Positions 44,787 to 54,037 of a DNA stretch of 64,000 nucleotides are shown one piece after another (within the stretch, counting starts at the first letter, position 1; each line of letters opens with the position of its first letter). The stretch lies in assembly GCF_902859935.1 (NCBI RefSeq), contig NZ_CADIKI010000015.1:124001-188000 (forward strand). Reading direction: 5' to 3'. The position numbers and the translations under genes were made by a program. The notes below the pieces were generated by a model. That model did no database searches. It saw only the letters and a program-made list of their open reading frames with translations, and had not been told where the DNA came from. This DNA comes from Paraburkholderia fynbosensis. Its GTDB lineage: Bacteria > Pseudomonadota > Gammaproteobacteria > Burkholderiales > Burkholderiaceae.

Positions 44787-46556
44787 ATGCGTATCAAGCG
44801 AGAGAAATCGGCTTTCGGGTTAATCGTTGCGCTCTCTCTGGCAGCGAGTCTGGCTGCATGCGGCGGGGGTGGCGGCGGTGACGTCGGCACGAACAGCACG
44901 GCCAGCACCGGCACGAACACGGGCAACGGCACGAACAGCGGCACCAACACCAACACAGGCACGAACACCGCCGGCAACACACCAATCATCACCCAGACAC
45001 CGACTGACGACGGCCAACTGCACGTGGCCTGCTCGAACTGCGGCGCGGCCGACGACTCGACCTACACGGGTAGCGGCGTCGGCCTGTGGCAAGCGCTCAA
45101 CGCGGGCGCGCAGCCCGACACCGTCAATGTGTCGCTCAAAGGCACGACGGGCCGCAACGTCACGCTCGTTTTCACCAATGAGCTGGCAACCCCGGTTGCC
45201 TTCAACGCGAGCGTGGCGGCTTCGGCGGCCGATGTCGTTTCAGTGAAAGCGCAGGCTTCGGGGACATCGACAGGCGGAGAAGACGCGCTCGTGCAACGGA
45301 TTCACGAATTCAACTCGACCGGCTGGAAGACGCTCGTGCAGCAGAGCGCGGCTTCGTCGGCGGCTTCGAGTTTCTCCGCTGACATCGTCGGCCGCGTGCA
45401 GCGCTCGTTGGTGACCTACAACATCGGCGATACGCGCGACTTCTGGCTCGCGGACTACACGCAGCGCCACATGACGCTTCAGGCTGTGGGCACGACCACA
45501 GACGGCACGAAGGTCAATATCTGGGTCGAGACCTCCGAATACGGCACGGGCAAGATCACGCCGGCAATCGTCAGTAGCCTTTTGCAGAACTATGCGGGCA
45601 CGGGCGGCGTATACGACATGGTCACGGGCGTGGGTGGGCCCTTCTGGGGCACGGTCGGCACGGCCGGCATGATTGGCGCATCGCAACCGGTCGACCTCGT
45701 CGTCGCGAACTTCGATCACGATGCGCAGCCGTACGGCATGGTGGGCTACTTCTGGTCGCTGAACAATTTCGTCAACCAGGGCAGCGGCCTGACGGCTTAC
45801 AGCAATGCGGACCTGTCGCTGTATCTGGATTCGGAGACGCTGTATCTGGCCGGCTCGGCCGGCATGAAGTCGATGCAGACCGTGATGGCGCACGAAAGTA
45901 CCCACATGCAGAACTTCTACCGACGTGACATGCTGATGGGGGCGCAGTACGCGTACGACACGTGGCTCGAAGAAACGACCGCGATGATGATGGAGGACTG
46001 GGTCAGTTTCAACATCGACTCCACCTACAACGCCGTTCGCGACAACCGCTTCATCAGCTATCTGACGTACAACAACCAGGGCAGCTATAGCTGCGGTCTG
46101 ACGACGTGGGACGTGGGCGACACGACGTGCGACAGCTACACGACCAACGGCTCGTTTGGCGGCTTCCTGAACCGGCAACTCGGCCTCGCGTTTTACAAGG
46201 CCCTATTGAACGACAAGAATGCGACGACGTCGACGGCTATTCTGAACGACGCCATCAAGCAGGTTCGTCCGGATTCGAGCGTCGCTCAGGAGTTGCGCCA
46301 CTTCACCGCTGCCGCAAGCGCTCAGGTGCCGCTCACGGCGAACATGGCGCAGTACAGCTTCCCGTCGCGGGCGGAAGGTGGCTTCGCGCTGCCGTCCATC
46401 GATCCTTCGAAGATGGTCCGTTTGCTGCCGTCGGCCTTGCCGGGCATTCTATTGGGCTACGCGAGTTTCCCGGTAGTGCGTTCGCACGTCGCGAATACTT
46501 ACCAGGAAACGGTGACCTTGCCGCCTGGCGTGACGCTGTCGGTCATCGTGCAGTGA
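44787..46556 (+). CDS. M30 (hyicolysin-like) metallopeptidase lipoprotein
   Basis: 589 residues. A lipoprotein signal ends in LAAC (Cys25), followed by a Gly run and a Thr/Asn/Gly-rich flexible linker (~30-70). The zinc motif HESTH is at residues 369-373, followed by TWLEETTAMMMEDW, where a Glu is the likely third ligand; this layout matches family M30. The start at 44787 has GGTGGAG upstream; the longer frame from 44028 includes the lactonase relic and is rejected. Substrate unknown. It is probably surface-anchored or secreted. Confidence 0.85.
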   Translation: MRIKREKSAFGLIVALSLAASLAACGGGGGGDVGTNSTASTGTNTGNGTNSGTNTNTGTNTAGNTPIITQTPTDDGQLHVACSNCGAADDSTYTGSGVGLWQALNAGAQPDTVNVSLKGTTGRNVTLVFTNELATPVAFNASVAASAADVVSVKAQASGTSTGGEDALVQRIHEFNSTGWKTLVQQSAASSAASSFSADIVGRVQRSLVTYNIGDTRDFWLADYTQRHMTLQAVGTTTDGTKVNIWVETSEYGTGKITPAIVSSLLQNYAGTGGVYDMVTGVGGPFWGTVGTAGMIGASQPVDLVVANFDHDAQPYGMVGYFWSLNNFVNQGSGLTAYSNADLSLYLDSETLYLAGSAGMKSMQTVMAHESTHMQNFYRRDMLMGAQYAYDTWLEETTAMMMEDWVSFNIDSTYNAVRDNRFISYLTYNNQGSYSCGLTTWDVGDTTCDSYTTNGSFGGFLNRQLGLAFYKALLNDKNATTSTAILNDAIKQVRPDSSVAQELRHFTAAASAQVPLTANMAQYSFPSRAEGGFALPSIDPSKMVRLLPSALPGILLGYASFPVVRSHVANTYQETVTLPPGVTLSVIVQ

Positions 46557-46590
46557 CCTGGTCGCGCGGCGGCATCGCGTGGACTTGATT

Positions 46591-46625
46591 GAAGAAGCCG
46601 TCCCCTTCCCTGGACGGATTTCTTC
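46591..46625 (+). terminator. Hairpin after the M30 peptidase gene
   Basis: GAAGAA-G-CCGTCC (46591-46603) pairs with GGACGG-A-TTTCTTC (46612-46625), loop of 8 nt, one mismatch. It begins 34 bp after the stop. There is no T run beyond the stem, so it is a likely but non-canonical terminator. Confidence 0.5.
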
Positions 46626-46691
46626 GCGCATGCTGCTGGCTGATCGAAGTTGATCACCACTGCACACGTACGGTTTGACTCGGCTGCCGCT

Positions 46692-47003
46692 ATGCTTCGA
46701 AAACTTCTGCTGTCTGCATTCGTTCTTTGTGCCGGTGTTGCGTGCGCGGGCGTAGCGCGTCCCGGCGATCCGGTCGATCTGCGCGGTACGCTGGTGCTTC
46801 GCGGCAATGAGCCGTTTACGTATGCCGTCGTTTCCGACGGCAAGACGATGTGGCAACTCGTGGGCGTGGAGCGCGCGACGGCGCTTCGCTTGCAGGGCCG
46901 GCGCGTTCATGTGACGGGCCGGGTAGGACAGACCGCCGTGCCTTCCGGGCTGCCTGCGGTTCAGGTCGATGCGGTGGAGGTGGATGATGGGACGAGGCGT
47001 TGA
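46692..47003 (+). CDS. Small secreted hypothetical protein
   Basis: 103 residues with an N-terminal signal peptide (LRKLLLSAFVLCAGVACAG, cleavage near 20). The mature part is beta-rich (VDLRGTLVLRGNEPFTYAVV, VHVTGRVGQT) and could be an OB-fold like that of small periplasmic stress proteins. Not assigned. The ATG at 46692 lacks a good ribosome site; an earlier start at 46650 would hide the signal peptide. Confidence 0.6.
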   Translation: MLRKLLLSAFVLCAGVACAGVARPGDPVDLRGTLVLRGNEPFTYAVVSDGKTMWQLVGVERATALRLQGRRVHVTGRVGQTAVPSGLPAVQVDAVEVDDGTRR

Positions 47004-47026
47004 AGTACTCAGCACCCGTCCCGGAG

Positions 47027-48508
47027 TCACACGCCGCGGCGGAAATCCTCCGCATCGACGTCATACCCCGACGGCTCCCAGCGAATTGCGAGCAACGCCA
47101 GCAATCCGCACAACGGTGCGAACGCGATGACCCAGAAAACGCGCGTGCTCAGCGCAGCTGCCAGCACCGGAAAGAGAAAGAGCGACGCGGCCGAACTGGC
47201 GCGCATCAGCGTCTGGTTGAAGCCCACGCCGACCCCGCGCAGCGACGTCGGGTAGCTCAACGACGCGAAGGTCATGCTGTGCGATCCGGGTCCGATGCCC
47301 TGGCCCAGCAGGAACAAGGCGAGCAACGCAACGGCCGCGACCACCTCGGGTACCGACGACGGACGCCCCACGACGGCAAGACCCAGCAGCGAGATCAACT
47401 GGAGTGCATAGCCCAGTACCGTCAACTTCCACGCGCCGACCGCCGGCACGATGCGCACCGCGATCAGCCCGCCGACGAAAGCGAAGCAGAGATTCAGCGC
47501 GAGCGAGGCGAGAATCGTCGTGAGCATCGACTGTGCAAGGAAGCTCGAAATGATGACAGGCAATCCGAACGCGACGGCGTTATAGGCGAAAGCCGAAGCA
47601 ATGCCGATGACGGTCGCGAGAACTGTTCGCCGCAAATAGACGCCGCGCAGCAGCGCGCCGTAATTGCGCCACGAACCTGTGCGCACGGGCGCACGATCGG
47701 CGAGAGTTCCGACTTCCGGCGCGAGCTCCGCATCGATTCCGTACGAACGCTTCAGAATGCGCGCTGCACCTTCAAGGTCGCCCTGATTGGCGGCCCAAAC
47801 GGGCGATTCGCTAATGTATCGGCTGCGAACGGCAATGATGATGATCGCCGGCACCGCGCCGAAGCCGAGAATCAGACGCCATAGCAAGCCCGAGTGGCTG
47901 GCCGGCAATGTCGAATAGAAGCCCAGCACGAGCAGGTATGAGATGCTGATCGCCGCATACCAGACGGGGCACCACGTGGCGATACGCGCAGCCTTGTTGC
48001 CGCGTCCCGACAGGCGTGAGAACTCGGCCAGAAAAGCCATCGCGACAGGCAGATCGATACCCACGCCGAGCCCCATGACGAAGCGCGCGCCTCCGAGCAC
48101 CCAGGCGTTGGGCGCAAATGCGCATGCCAGCGCCGCGACCACGAAGAAAAACATGTCGGCCATGAACACGCGATAACGGCCGATCTTGTCGGTGAGAAAG
48201 CCCCCGAAAAAAGCGCCGAAAATCGCGCCGAACGTGATCGCCGACGCGACGAGCCCGGTGCCCGCAGGCGTTAGCGAAAATTCGCGCGAGACGTCCTTGA
48301 GGCCGAACGCGAGTGCGCCGAGATCATAGGCATCGAGAAAAACGCCACCGAGCGCGATGGCAACGACGATGCGGGCGTCGCTGCCGGCCGCTGCGCCGCG
48401 GTTGACGAGGTCGGAAACATCAGAAGCCGAACGGATGACAGGCTTTGCGGGCCCGGTTGTGGACGCAGCCGACGCAGCGGACGCGGTGGGCGCAAAGGTA
48501 GTTGACAT
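47027..48508 (-). CDS. MFS transporter, metabolite:proton symporter type
   Basis: 493 residues with 12 helices after a 40-residue Ala/Ser/Thr-rich cytoplasmic tail. DAYDLGALAFGLKDV in helix 1 and the motif A GGFLTDKIGRYRVF point to the sugar-porter/metabolite:H+ symporter side of the superfamily, with RYISESPVW before a central loop. Substrate unknown. It is convergent with the small secreted protein gene. Confidence 0.88.
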   Translation of the reverse strand: MSTTFAPTASAASAASTTGPAKPVIRSASDVSDLVNRGAAAGSDARIVVAIALGGVFLDAYDLGALAFGLKDVSREFSLTPAGTGLVASAITFGAIFGAFFGGFLTDKIGRYRVFMADMFFFVVAALACAFAPNAWVLGGARFVMGLGVGIDLPVAMAFLAEFSRLSGRGNKAARIATWCPVWYAAISISYLLVLGFYSTLPASHSGLLWRLILGFGAVPAIIIIAVRSRYISESPVWAANQGDLEGAARILKRSYGIDAELAPEVGTLADRAPVRTGSWRNYGALLRGVYLRRTVLATVIGIASAFAYNAVAFGLPVIISSFLAQSMLTTILASLALNLCFAFVGGLIAVRIVPAVGAWKLTVLGYALQLISLLGLAVVGRPSSVPEVVAAVALLALFLLGQGIGPGSHSMTFASLSYPTSLRGVGVGFNQTLMRASSAASLFLFPVLAAALSTRVFWVIAFAPLCGLLALLAIRWEPSGYDVDAEDFRRGV

Positions 48509-48726
48509 ACAAAGACGACCGGCAAAAAGGCGCCATCGTACGCCGGACCTTTGGGCCGCACAAATCCATATTGGTTATTTGCTCATGCAGTCAACAGGCG
48601 GAATCGTCGTGCATAGCGCTTTTTTCCGCAATAAGCTGAGATTTTTGAGGCTATGTAATTGAAGTTTACGTAATAATTGCTGCGCACGCCCCGTTTGAAT
48701 TCCACCAACCGTCAAATGTGCAGGTC

Positions 48727-50655
48727 ATGGCTTTTAGCGAACCAAGGTCTCCATTTTTCAGGTGGGTCGTGTCTTCCGCTCAGGAACTCAGTCCGGAAAA
48801 TCGCCAAATCCTGCTCGCTCATCTATTCACGCGAACGTCGTCGATCATATTCGCGTCGATCTGCGAAATCAGCGTCTGCGCCACCGCCTTCTATCTTTAC
48901 CCGATCCCGCTCTATGCAGCGTGGGGCATCGCTGTCGTCGCGCTCCTGCTCGCGCGCCTTGCGCTGATCTGGTTGTGCCGCAAGCGCAGCGCGCAACATC
49001 GGCCAACGCCGACCTCCGCGTTTTTGCTGGCGAGTCTGCTGTGGAGCGTGCTGTTCGGTTTCGGCACGTTGTTGTGCAATATCAGCGGAGATCCAACGCT
49101 ATTCCTGCTCGGCAACGTTTGCGCGGTCGGTGTGATCGGCGGATTGGCCGGCCGCAATGCCGGCACGCCCAAGCTCGCGATGCTGCAGATCTCCTTCATC
49201 CTGAGCCTGTTGGGTCTCGGCGCGGCGATGTCGCCAGGCAACGGCAAGCTCGTGCTGCTGTTTCAGGCGCCTTTCTGTGCCGCCGGTTTCTTCACTGTGG
49301 CGTTGCGCAGCAATCGCGACACCGTCGCCCTGTTGCTGACGCGTGAAAATGCCCATCGCCTCGCGCGTCAGGACAGCCTCACCGGCCTGCCCAATCGCGC
49401 GCGTATCAGCGAATTGCTGCTCGAGCGCACCGGGCAGGGCGCGTCGCGTGAGAAACAGTCGTTCGCTGTTCTATTGATCGATCTGGACGGCTTCAAGGCG
49501 ATCAACGACAGCCTCGGCCATGCCGCGGGCGATCAGATCCTTCAGGAGGCGGCGATCCGCTTGCGTGAAATCCTGCCGGGCGGTGATCAGGTCGGACGCC
49601 TCGCGGGTGACGAATTCGTCGCGATTTCCGACGGTATCAGCGAGATCCGCGACATTCGCGTGCTGGCCGACCGCATCGTCAAGACGCTCGCGCGCCCGTT
49701 CGTGTTGAGCGAGGCGCTCGTGCATATCGGCGCGAGCGTGGGGGTTTCGCTTTATCCGGAGCACGCGAAGACGGGGCCGCAATTGCTAATCTGTGCTGAC
49801 CGGGCGTTATATGCGGTCAAACGCAGCGGAAAAAGCGCGTTTGTCATCTTTGATACCGACAAGCACGTTTCCGATGAAAGCCTGAGCCTGCTGCGTAGCG
49901 ACCTGGAAGGAGCGCTGAAGTCGTTCAACGGCCTGCGCATGGAGTATCAGCCGATCATCGATCTCAGCGACGGCACAATTTCCGGCCGCGAGGCGCTGAT
50001 TCGCTGGACTCATCCGAACCGCGGCGAACTGCCTCCGTCCGCGTTCATTCCGACCGCCGAACGCACCGGCCTGATTCTCGCTCTCGGCGAATGGGCGTTG
50101 TTGCGGTCGTGCACGGAAGCTGCGACGTGGCGGGACAAGGTCACCGTCGCCGTCAATGTCTCACCCGTGCAGTTGCGGGAGGAGTCGTTTGCGTCGACGG
50201 TTGCGGCGATTCTTCGGAAAACGAGGCTGCCGCCGACGCGCCTGAACCTGGAAGTCACGGAAACGGTGCTATTGAACGACGATGCCGTCACGCAGCGCAA
50301 CGTCGCGAGGCTGCGTGCGCTAGGCATCGGCATGGCGCTGGACGATTTCGGCACCGGCTTCTCGACCATGTCGACGCTCGTGCGTTTTTCGTTCGACAAG
50401 CTGAAGATCGACAGCTCGTTCGTCAAGGAGTCCGTGCACGGGCGCGAATCCGCGGCGGTGGTGCGCGGGATCGTCGCGCTGGCTCGCGAAATCGGCATGC
50501 CGACCACGGCAGAAGGTATCGAAACGCAGGAGCAGCTGGATTTCGTGCGTGTGTGCGGCTGCAGGCACGCGCAGGGCTTTTTGTTGGGCAAGCCGCTGCG
50601 CGGCAGTGAGATCGAGCAGATCGACGGGCAACTGACCGTGAGCGCGCGTTCCTGA
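48727..50655 (+). CDS. Diguanylate cyclase/phosphodiesterase (GGDEF-EAL) with membrane N-terminus
   Basis: About 642 residues. Residues ~40-190 hold five or six hydrophobic helices (membrane sensor). GGDEF domain at ~205-370, where the signature reads AGDEF (RLAGDEFVAI), a substitution still compatible with cyclase activity. The EAL domain at ~385-635 is complete: REALIRW, NVSPVQL, LEVTET, LDDFGTGFS, KIDSSFV and AEGIET all present, so phosphodiesterase activity is likely. ATG at 48727 chosen; a GTG lies 9 bp upstream. Turns over cyclic di-GMP. Confidence 0.92.
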   Translation: MAFSEPRSPFFRWVVSSAQELSPENRQILLAHLFTRTSSIIFASICEISVCATAFYLYPIPLYAAWGIAVVALLLARLALIWLCRKRSAQHRPTPTSAFLLASLLWSVLFGFGTLLCNISGDPTLFLLGNVCAVGVIGGLAGRNAGTPKLAMLQISFILSLLGLGAAMSPGNGKLVLLFQAPFCAAGFFTVALRSNRDTVALLLTRENAHRLARQDSLTGLPNRARISELLLERTGQGASREKQSFAVLLIDLDGFKAINDSLGHAAGDQILQEAAIRLREILPGGDQVGRLAGDEFVAISDGISEIRDIRVLADRIVKTLARPFVLSEALVHIGASVGVSLYPEHAKTGPQLLICADRALYAVKRSGKSAFVIFDTDKHVSDESLSLLRSDLEGALKSFNGLRMEYQPIIDLSDGTISGREALIRWTHPNRGELPPSAFIPTAERTGLILALGEWALLRSCTEAATWRDKVTVAVNVSPVQLREESFASTVAAILRKTRLPPTRLNLEVTETVLLNDDAVTQRNVARLRALGIGMALDDFGTGFSTMSTLVRFSFDKLKIDSSFVKESVHGRESAAVVRGIVALAREIGMPTTAEGIETQEQLDFVRVCGCRHAQGFLLGKPLRGSEIEQIDGQLTVSARS

Positions 50656-50675
50656 AGACCGGCATCGAGGTGGCA

Positions 50676-51095
50676 ATGGACTCTACACTGCAATTCCAGC
50701 TGCGGATTACCGTCTCGCCTGAACTCGCGGATGCATTGCGCAGCGACCCGACGAATGCCTCGCACGCCGCGCTTCGTGACATTTTGCGCAGGCACGGCGC
50801 GTCGTTGAAGTGCCAGTTCGATGCATTCGCCGAATACGTTAGCGAGGCGGAGAGACTCGGGACCGAGAACTATCCACTCTATCAATGGACGCGGGACACC
50901 ATCGAGAACCCGGAGAAGAAAGCGAAGTATCTGCAGTCGTTCACGATCTATGTGAACGGCGACGAGGTCTATGGCAAGGACGTCGCGGATTCGATGGAAG
51001 CCGAATTATTGAAACTGGTCGATGCAGATGGCGTTAGCCGCGTTTCAAGGTTCGATACGAATCCGGCGAACAATCCGCAGCCGCCTGTGCGCTAG
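50676..51095 (+). CDS. Hypothetical protein downstream of the GGDEF-EAL gene
   Basis: 139 residues, soluble. Not recognised. Two parts: an N-terminal helical stretch with PELADALRSDPTNASHAAL and a C-terminal strand-rich part (YLQSFTIYVNGDEVYGKDV). The ATG at 50676 has GAGGTGGC upstream and lies 20 bp from the GGDEF-EAL stop, so it is probably co-transcribed and may be functionally linked to c-di-GMP signalling. Confidence 0.65.
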   Translation: MDSTLQFQLRITVSPELADALRSDPTNASHAALRDILRRHGASLKCQFDAFAEYVSEAERLGTENYPLYQWTRDTIENPEKKAKYLQSFTIYVNGDEVYGKDVADSMEAELLKLVDADGVSRVSRFDTNPANNPQPPVR

Positions 51096-51406
51096 CGGTT
51101 GCGCTTAGCCGCCGCCGAGGCGGCAGAGAAAGTAACCCCGCTGCAATCAATCCGCACATGGCAGGCCTTTCTGCCACGCGCCGTTCTCATCCCTTTTCCA
51201 CGTTATCTTCTTGGCGTCACGCGCAACGACCGCGACGCCGCCCACGCACGGCCCATCCTTTCATCCGGGTGTCACACCTTCACGGCTAGGATCGATGCTC
51301 GTAGCCGTCACACACTGCGCCGGCAGCGCGCACTTCAGCGCGAGTAGCCACACGCGCCCGGCATCGGCGCTGGCGTTCCTCGATCCCCCATACAACACCA
51401 CCGGAC
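51096..51406. other. Intergenic region
   Basis: About 310 bp before the phosphatase gene. A GC-rich dyad (GCCGCC/GGCGGC, around 51108-51125) just after the preceding stop may terminate transcription. I found no convincing Pho box or promoter. Confidence 0.4.
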
Positions 51407-53104
51407 ATGTCGAACAAAAAAATCGTCAAGGCATCACCGCCCGATGATCAGGGCGCTTCCATCGTCTCGCGTCGCGGGTTCCTGAAGTTTGCCGGCGCCT
51501 CCAGCCTCGCCACGGCGGCGGGCACGCTGGCGTCGGCGGCGCGGGCCGCCAACGGCAATCCGCCGGACGGCACGCCGGAGCAGGTTCACCTGACCTGGGG
51601 CAACGATCCGACGAGCGAAGTCACGGTGTCGTGGGCGTCGCTTGCGCCGGCGGTGAATCCACAGGTGCGTTTCAGCGGCGCGGATTCGAAGCGGCACACC
51701 GTGCACGCGGTGCAAAGCACGTACACCGACGGCATTAACGGCGAGGTCGTGTTTGCCTATCACGCGCGTCTGCGCGATCTGAAGGCCGATACGAATTACC
51801 AGTACGAGGTGACGGCCGAGAACGACGGCAATGCGGCCCAGCCTTTTTCCGCGAGCTTTCGCACGGCGCCGCGCGGACGCGCGCCGTTTCGCTGGACGAG
51901 CTACGGCGACCTCGCGACGCCGAATACCGGCTGGGTGTTGTCGTCGCCGCAAAGCCGCTTCGCGGTGCAGGCGGTCGAGCGCTTCCAGCCGCTGTTCCAC
52001 CTGCTCAACGGCGACCTTTGCTATGCCAACCTGAATCCGCTGCAACAGCCGGCGGTGTGGCGCGACTTCGGCAACAACGCGCAGACGTCGGCGTCGAACC
52101 GGCCCTGGATGCCCTGTCCCGGCAATCACGAACTCGAATTCAATAACGGCGAACAGGGACTGGCGTCGTATCTCGCGCGCTATACGCTGCCGGATAATCA
52201 TTCGCGCTTCCAGGGCCGCTGGTACAGCTTCCGCGTGAGCTCCGTGCTCTTCATCTCGCTCGATGCGGACGACGTCGTCTATCAGGACGCGGCAGCATTC
52301 GTGGCCGGGCCGGCGCCGCTAGTACCGGTCGCGAGCACCGGCAATCCGCCGATTCAACCGGGCACCTCGTTATACGTGCGCGGATATAGCAATGGCGAGC
52401 AGACCCGCTGGCTGGAAAAAGTCCTGCACCACGCGGCGCAGGACGACGAAGTGGACTGGATCATCGTCCAGATGCATCAGGACGCGCTGAGTTCGTCGCA
52501 GACCGGCAACGGTTCCGATAAGGGCATCCGCGAGGCCTGGCTGCCGCTGTTCGACCGCTACGGTGTCGACCTGGTGTTGTGCGGCCACGATCACGACTAC
52601 GAGCGCAGCTATCCCGTGCGCGGCTGCAATCATCACAAGGGCACCGACATCGCGACTGGCCGGCCAGTCGATACATTGCAGCCGAAGCCGGTGATGTCGG
52701 CGGTATCGTCGGGCGCGTCGACGTTCGACACGAGCCACGGCACGATTCACCTGATTCTCGGCGGCGGCGGCACGAGCGCGCCGCTCGATGTGTACGGTGT
52801 GGATATCGGCACGGGGCTGCCGCAAGCGCGGATTTTCACGCGACCCAATCGCCCGGTTGCGGGGACGACGGCAGGGACGTTCGCACGCGCCAGCGCGGAC
52901 GCCGTCGAGGACGCGATCTGGTCGGCGCAACGCGACACCGGCACGGGCTACGGTATCGCGGTGTTCGATCATGACCCGGGACATCGCGGCGGCGAAACGA
53001 CGATCACGATGAACTACTATCACGCGCCCGGTGCGGACCAGACGCCGACGCCGAACTACGAGTTGTTCGAGACGATCGAGTTGAAGAAGAAGCGCCGTGG
53101 TTGA
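51407..53104 (+). CDS. Tat-exported purple acid phosphatase-like metallophosphoesterase
   Basis: 565 residues. Twin-arginine signal (VSRRGFLKFAG, ~21-31) with cleavage after ARA near 47. An N-terminal fibronectin-III-like domain (VHLTWGNDPTSEVTVSWAS) is typical of purple acid phosphatases. Metal-site motifs follow: YGDLA, LLNGDLCYAN, PCPGNHELEFN, VQMHQDAL, LCGHDHDYER. A periplasmic or secreted phosphomonoesterase or phosphodiesterase for phosphate scavenging is the likely role. Confidence 0.9.
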   Translation: MSNKKIVKASPPDDQGASIVSRRGFLKFAGASSLATAAGTLASAARAANGNPPDGTPEQVHLTWGNDPTSEVTVSWASLAPAVNPQVRFSGADSKRHTVHAVQSTYTDGINGEVVFAYHARLRDLKADTNYQYEVTAENDGNAAQPFSASFRTAPRGRAPFRWTSYGDLATPNTGWVLSSPQSRFAVQAVERFQPLFHLLNGDLCYANLNPLQQPAVWRDFGNNAQTSASNRPWMPCPGNHELEFNNGEQGLASYLARYTLPDNHSRFQGRWYSFRVSSVLFISLDADDVVYQDAAAFVAGPAPLVPVASTGNPPIQPGTSLYVRGYSNGEQTRWLEKVLHHAAQDDEVDWIIVQMHQDALSSSQTGNGSDKGIREAWLPLFDRYGVDLVLCGHDHDYERSYPVRGCNHHKGTDIATGRPVDTLQPKPVMSAVSSGASTFDTSHGTIHLILGGGGTSAPLDVYGVDIGTGLPQARIFTRPNRPVAGTTAGTFARASADAVEDAIWSAQRDTGTGYGIAVFDHDPGHRGGETTITMNYYHAPGADQTPTPNYELFETIELKKKRRG

Positions 53105-53449
53105 GCGCTGAATGAGCATGAGCGGCGGGTCGGCGAGACAACGGAGTACCGTGATTCGTCGACCCGCCACCGGGTTGCACAACATATGACCCGGTCAACC
53201 GGATAACTTCAGCGGGCCAGTCTTCGCCTCTTCGCTTCGCTCTTCTCGAGTATGCCGCATGCAGTGCCGGGCATTTCCACGCACGTTGCAGCCGCCGGCT
53301 TCGATCACTCTCCTACTGCGTAACCCACTGCGCTCAAATCGCCCGGTCATTTTGTTACACGTCTTACCGGGTTGGTCCGGCGTGGTTACAAACGCCTTTC
53401 GTCAGGCCGGTTATACTCGGCGCCGTCTCAAGAAAACAAAACACCAGTT
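53105..53449. other. Intergenic region with two inverted repeats and a -10 element
   Basis: A 9-bp inverted repeat GGCGGGTCG/CGACCCGCC (53124-53132 with 53160-53168) and a 6-bp one CCGGGT/ACCCGG (53170-53175 with 53189-53194) follow the phosphatase gene and may terminate it. A good -10 hexamer TTATAC lies at 53411-53416, 34 bp before the glycine-zipper gene; its -35 partner is unclear. Confidence 0.5.
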
Positions 53450-53890
53450 ATGTCGAAGAAAATCATCCAGGTGGTTGCGGTTGCTGTGTTGACCGCTGCT
53501 GCGTCTTTGTCGGCAGTGGCCGGCGATATGAACAACATGCTCGGCGGCGCGCTCGGCGGTGTGGCCGGCGCGGCGCTCGGTGGCGCAGTGGGCGGCAGCA
53601 CGGGCGCGGTTATTGGCGGTGCGGTGGGCGGTGGCGCCGGCGGTGCAGTGACGTCGAATCGCCGCGAGCGCACGGGCGCGATCATTGGCGGCGCGCTCGG
53701 CGGCGGTGCGGGCACGGCAGCCGGCAATGCGATGGGCGGCCGCTCGGGCGGCCTCATCGGCGCGGCAGTGGGCGGTGGCGCGGGCTCGGCGCTCGGCGGC
53801 AACGTCTCGCGCTCCAACTCGTACGCCGACGATTATTCGCGCGGCTACCGCTCCGGCAAGCGTCATCACAAGCATCGTCACTACGACTGA
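53450..53890 (+). CDS. Glycine-zipper outer-membrane-type protein
   Basis: 146 residues. Signal peptide (KKIIQVVAVAVLTAAASLSA, ~24 residues) followed by four or five glycine-zipper repeats (GGALGGVAGAALGGAVGG, GAIIGGALGGGAGTAAG and similar) and a His/Arg/Lys-rich tail (RSGKRHHKHRHYD). Such proteins insert in the outer membrane or associate with the envelope. The frame to 53372 is not used. Cationic His-rich tail could bind metal or DNA (speculative). Confidence 0.82.
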   Translation: MSKKIIQVVAVAVLTAAASLSAVAGDMNNMLGGALGGVAGAALGGAVGGSTGAVIGGAVGGGAGGAVTSNRRERTGAIIGGALGGGAGTAAGNAMGGRSGGLIGAAVGGGAGSALGGNVSRSNSYADDYSRGYRSGKRHHKHRHYD

Positions 53891-54037
53891 ACGCGTCACG
53901 CTCGCGCTTGAATTCACATAGGCCGCGAGCAGACGTTGCGTTCATCAGGATGCGTGAATCGGAGCCCAGGTTTCCGATTCATACCGAATCCACGGCGATC
54001 ATATAATCAGGCGCATTTGAACTCACGCGCGCCCGAC

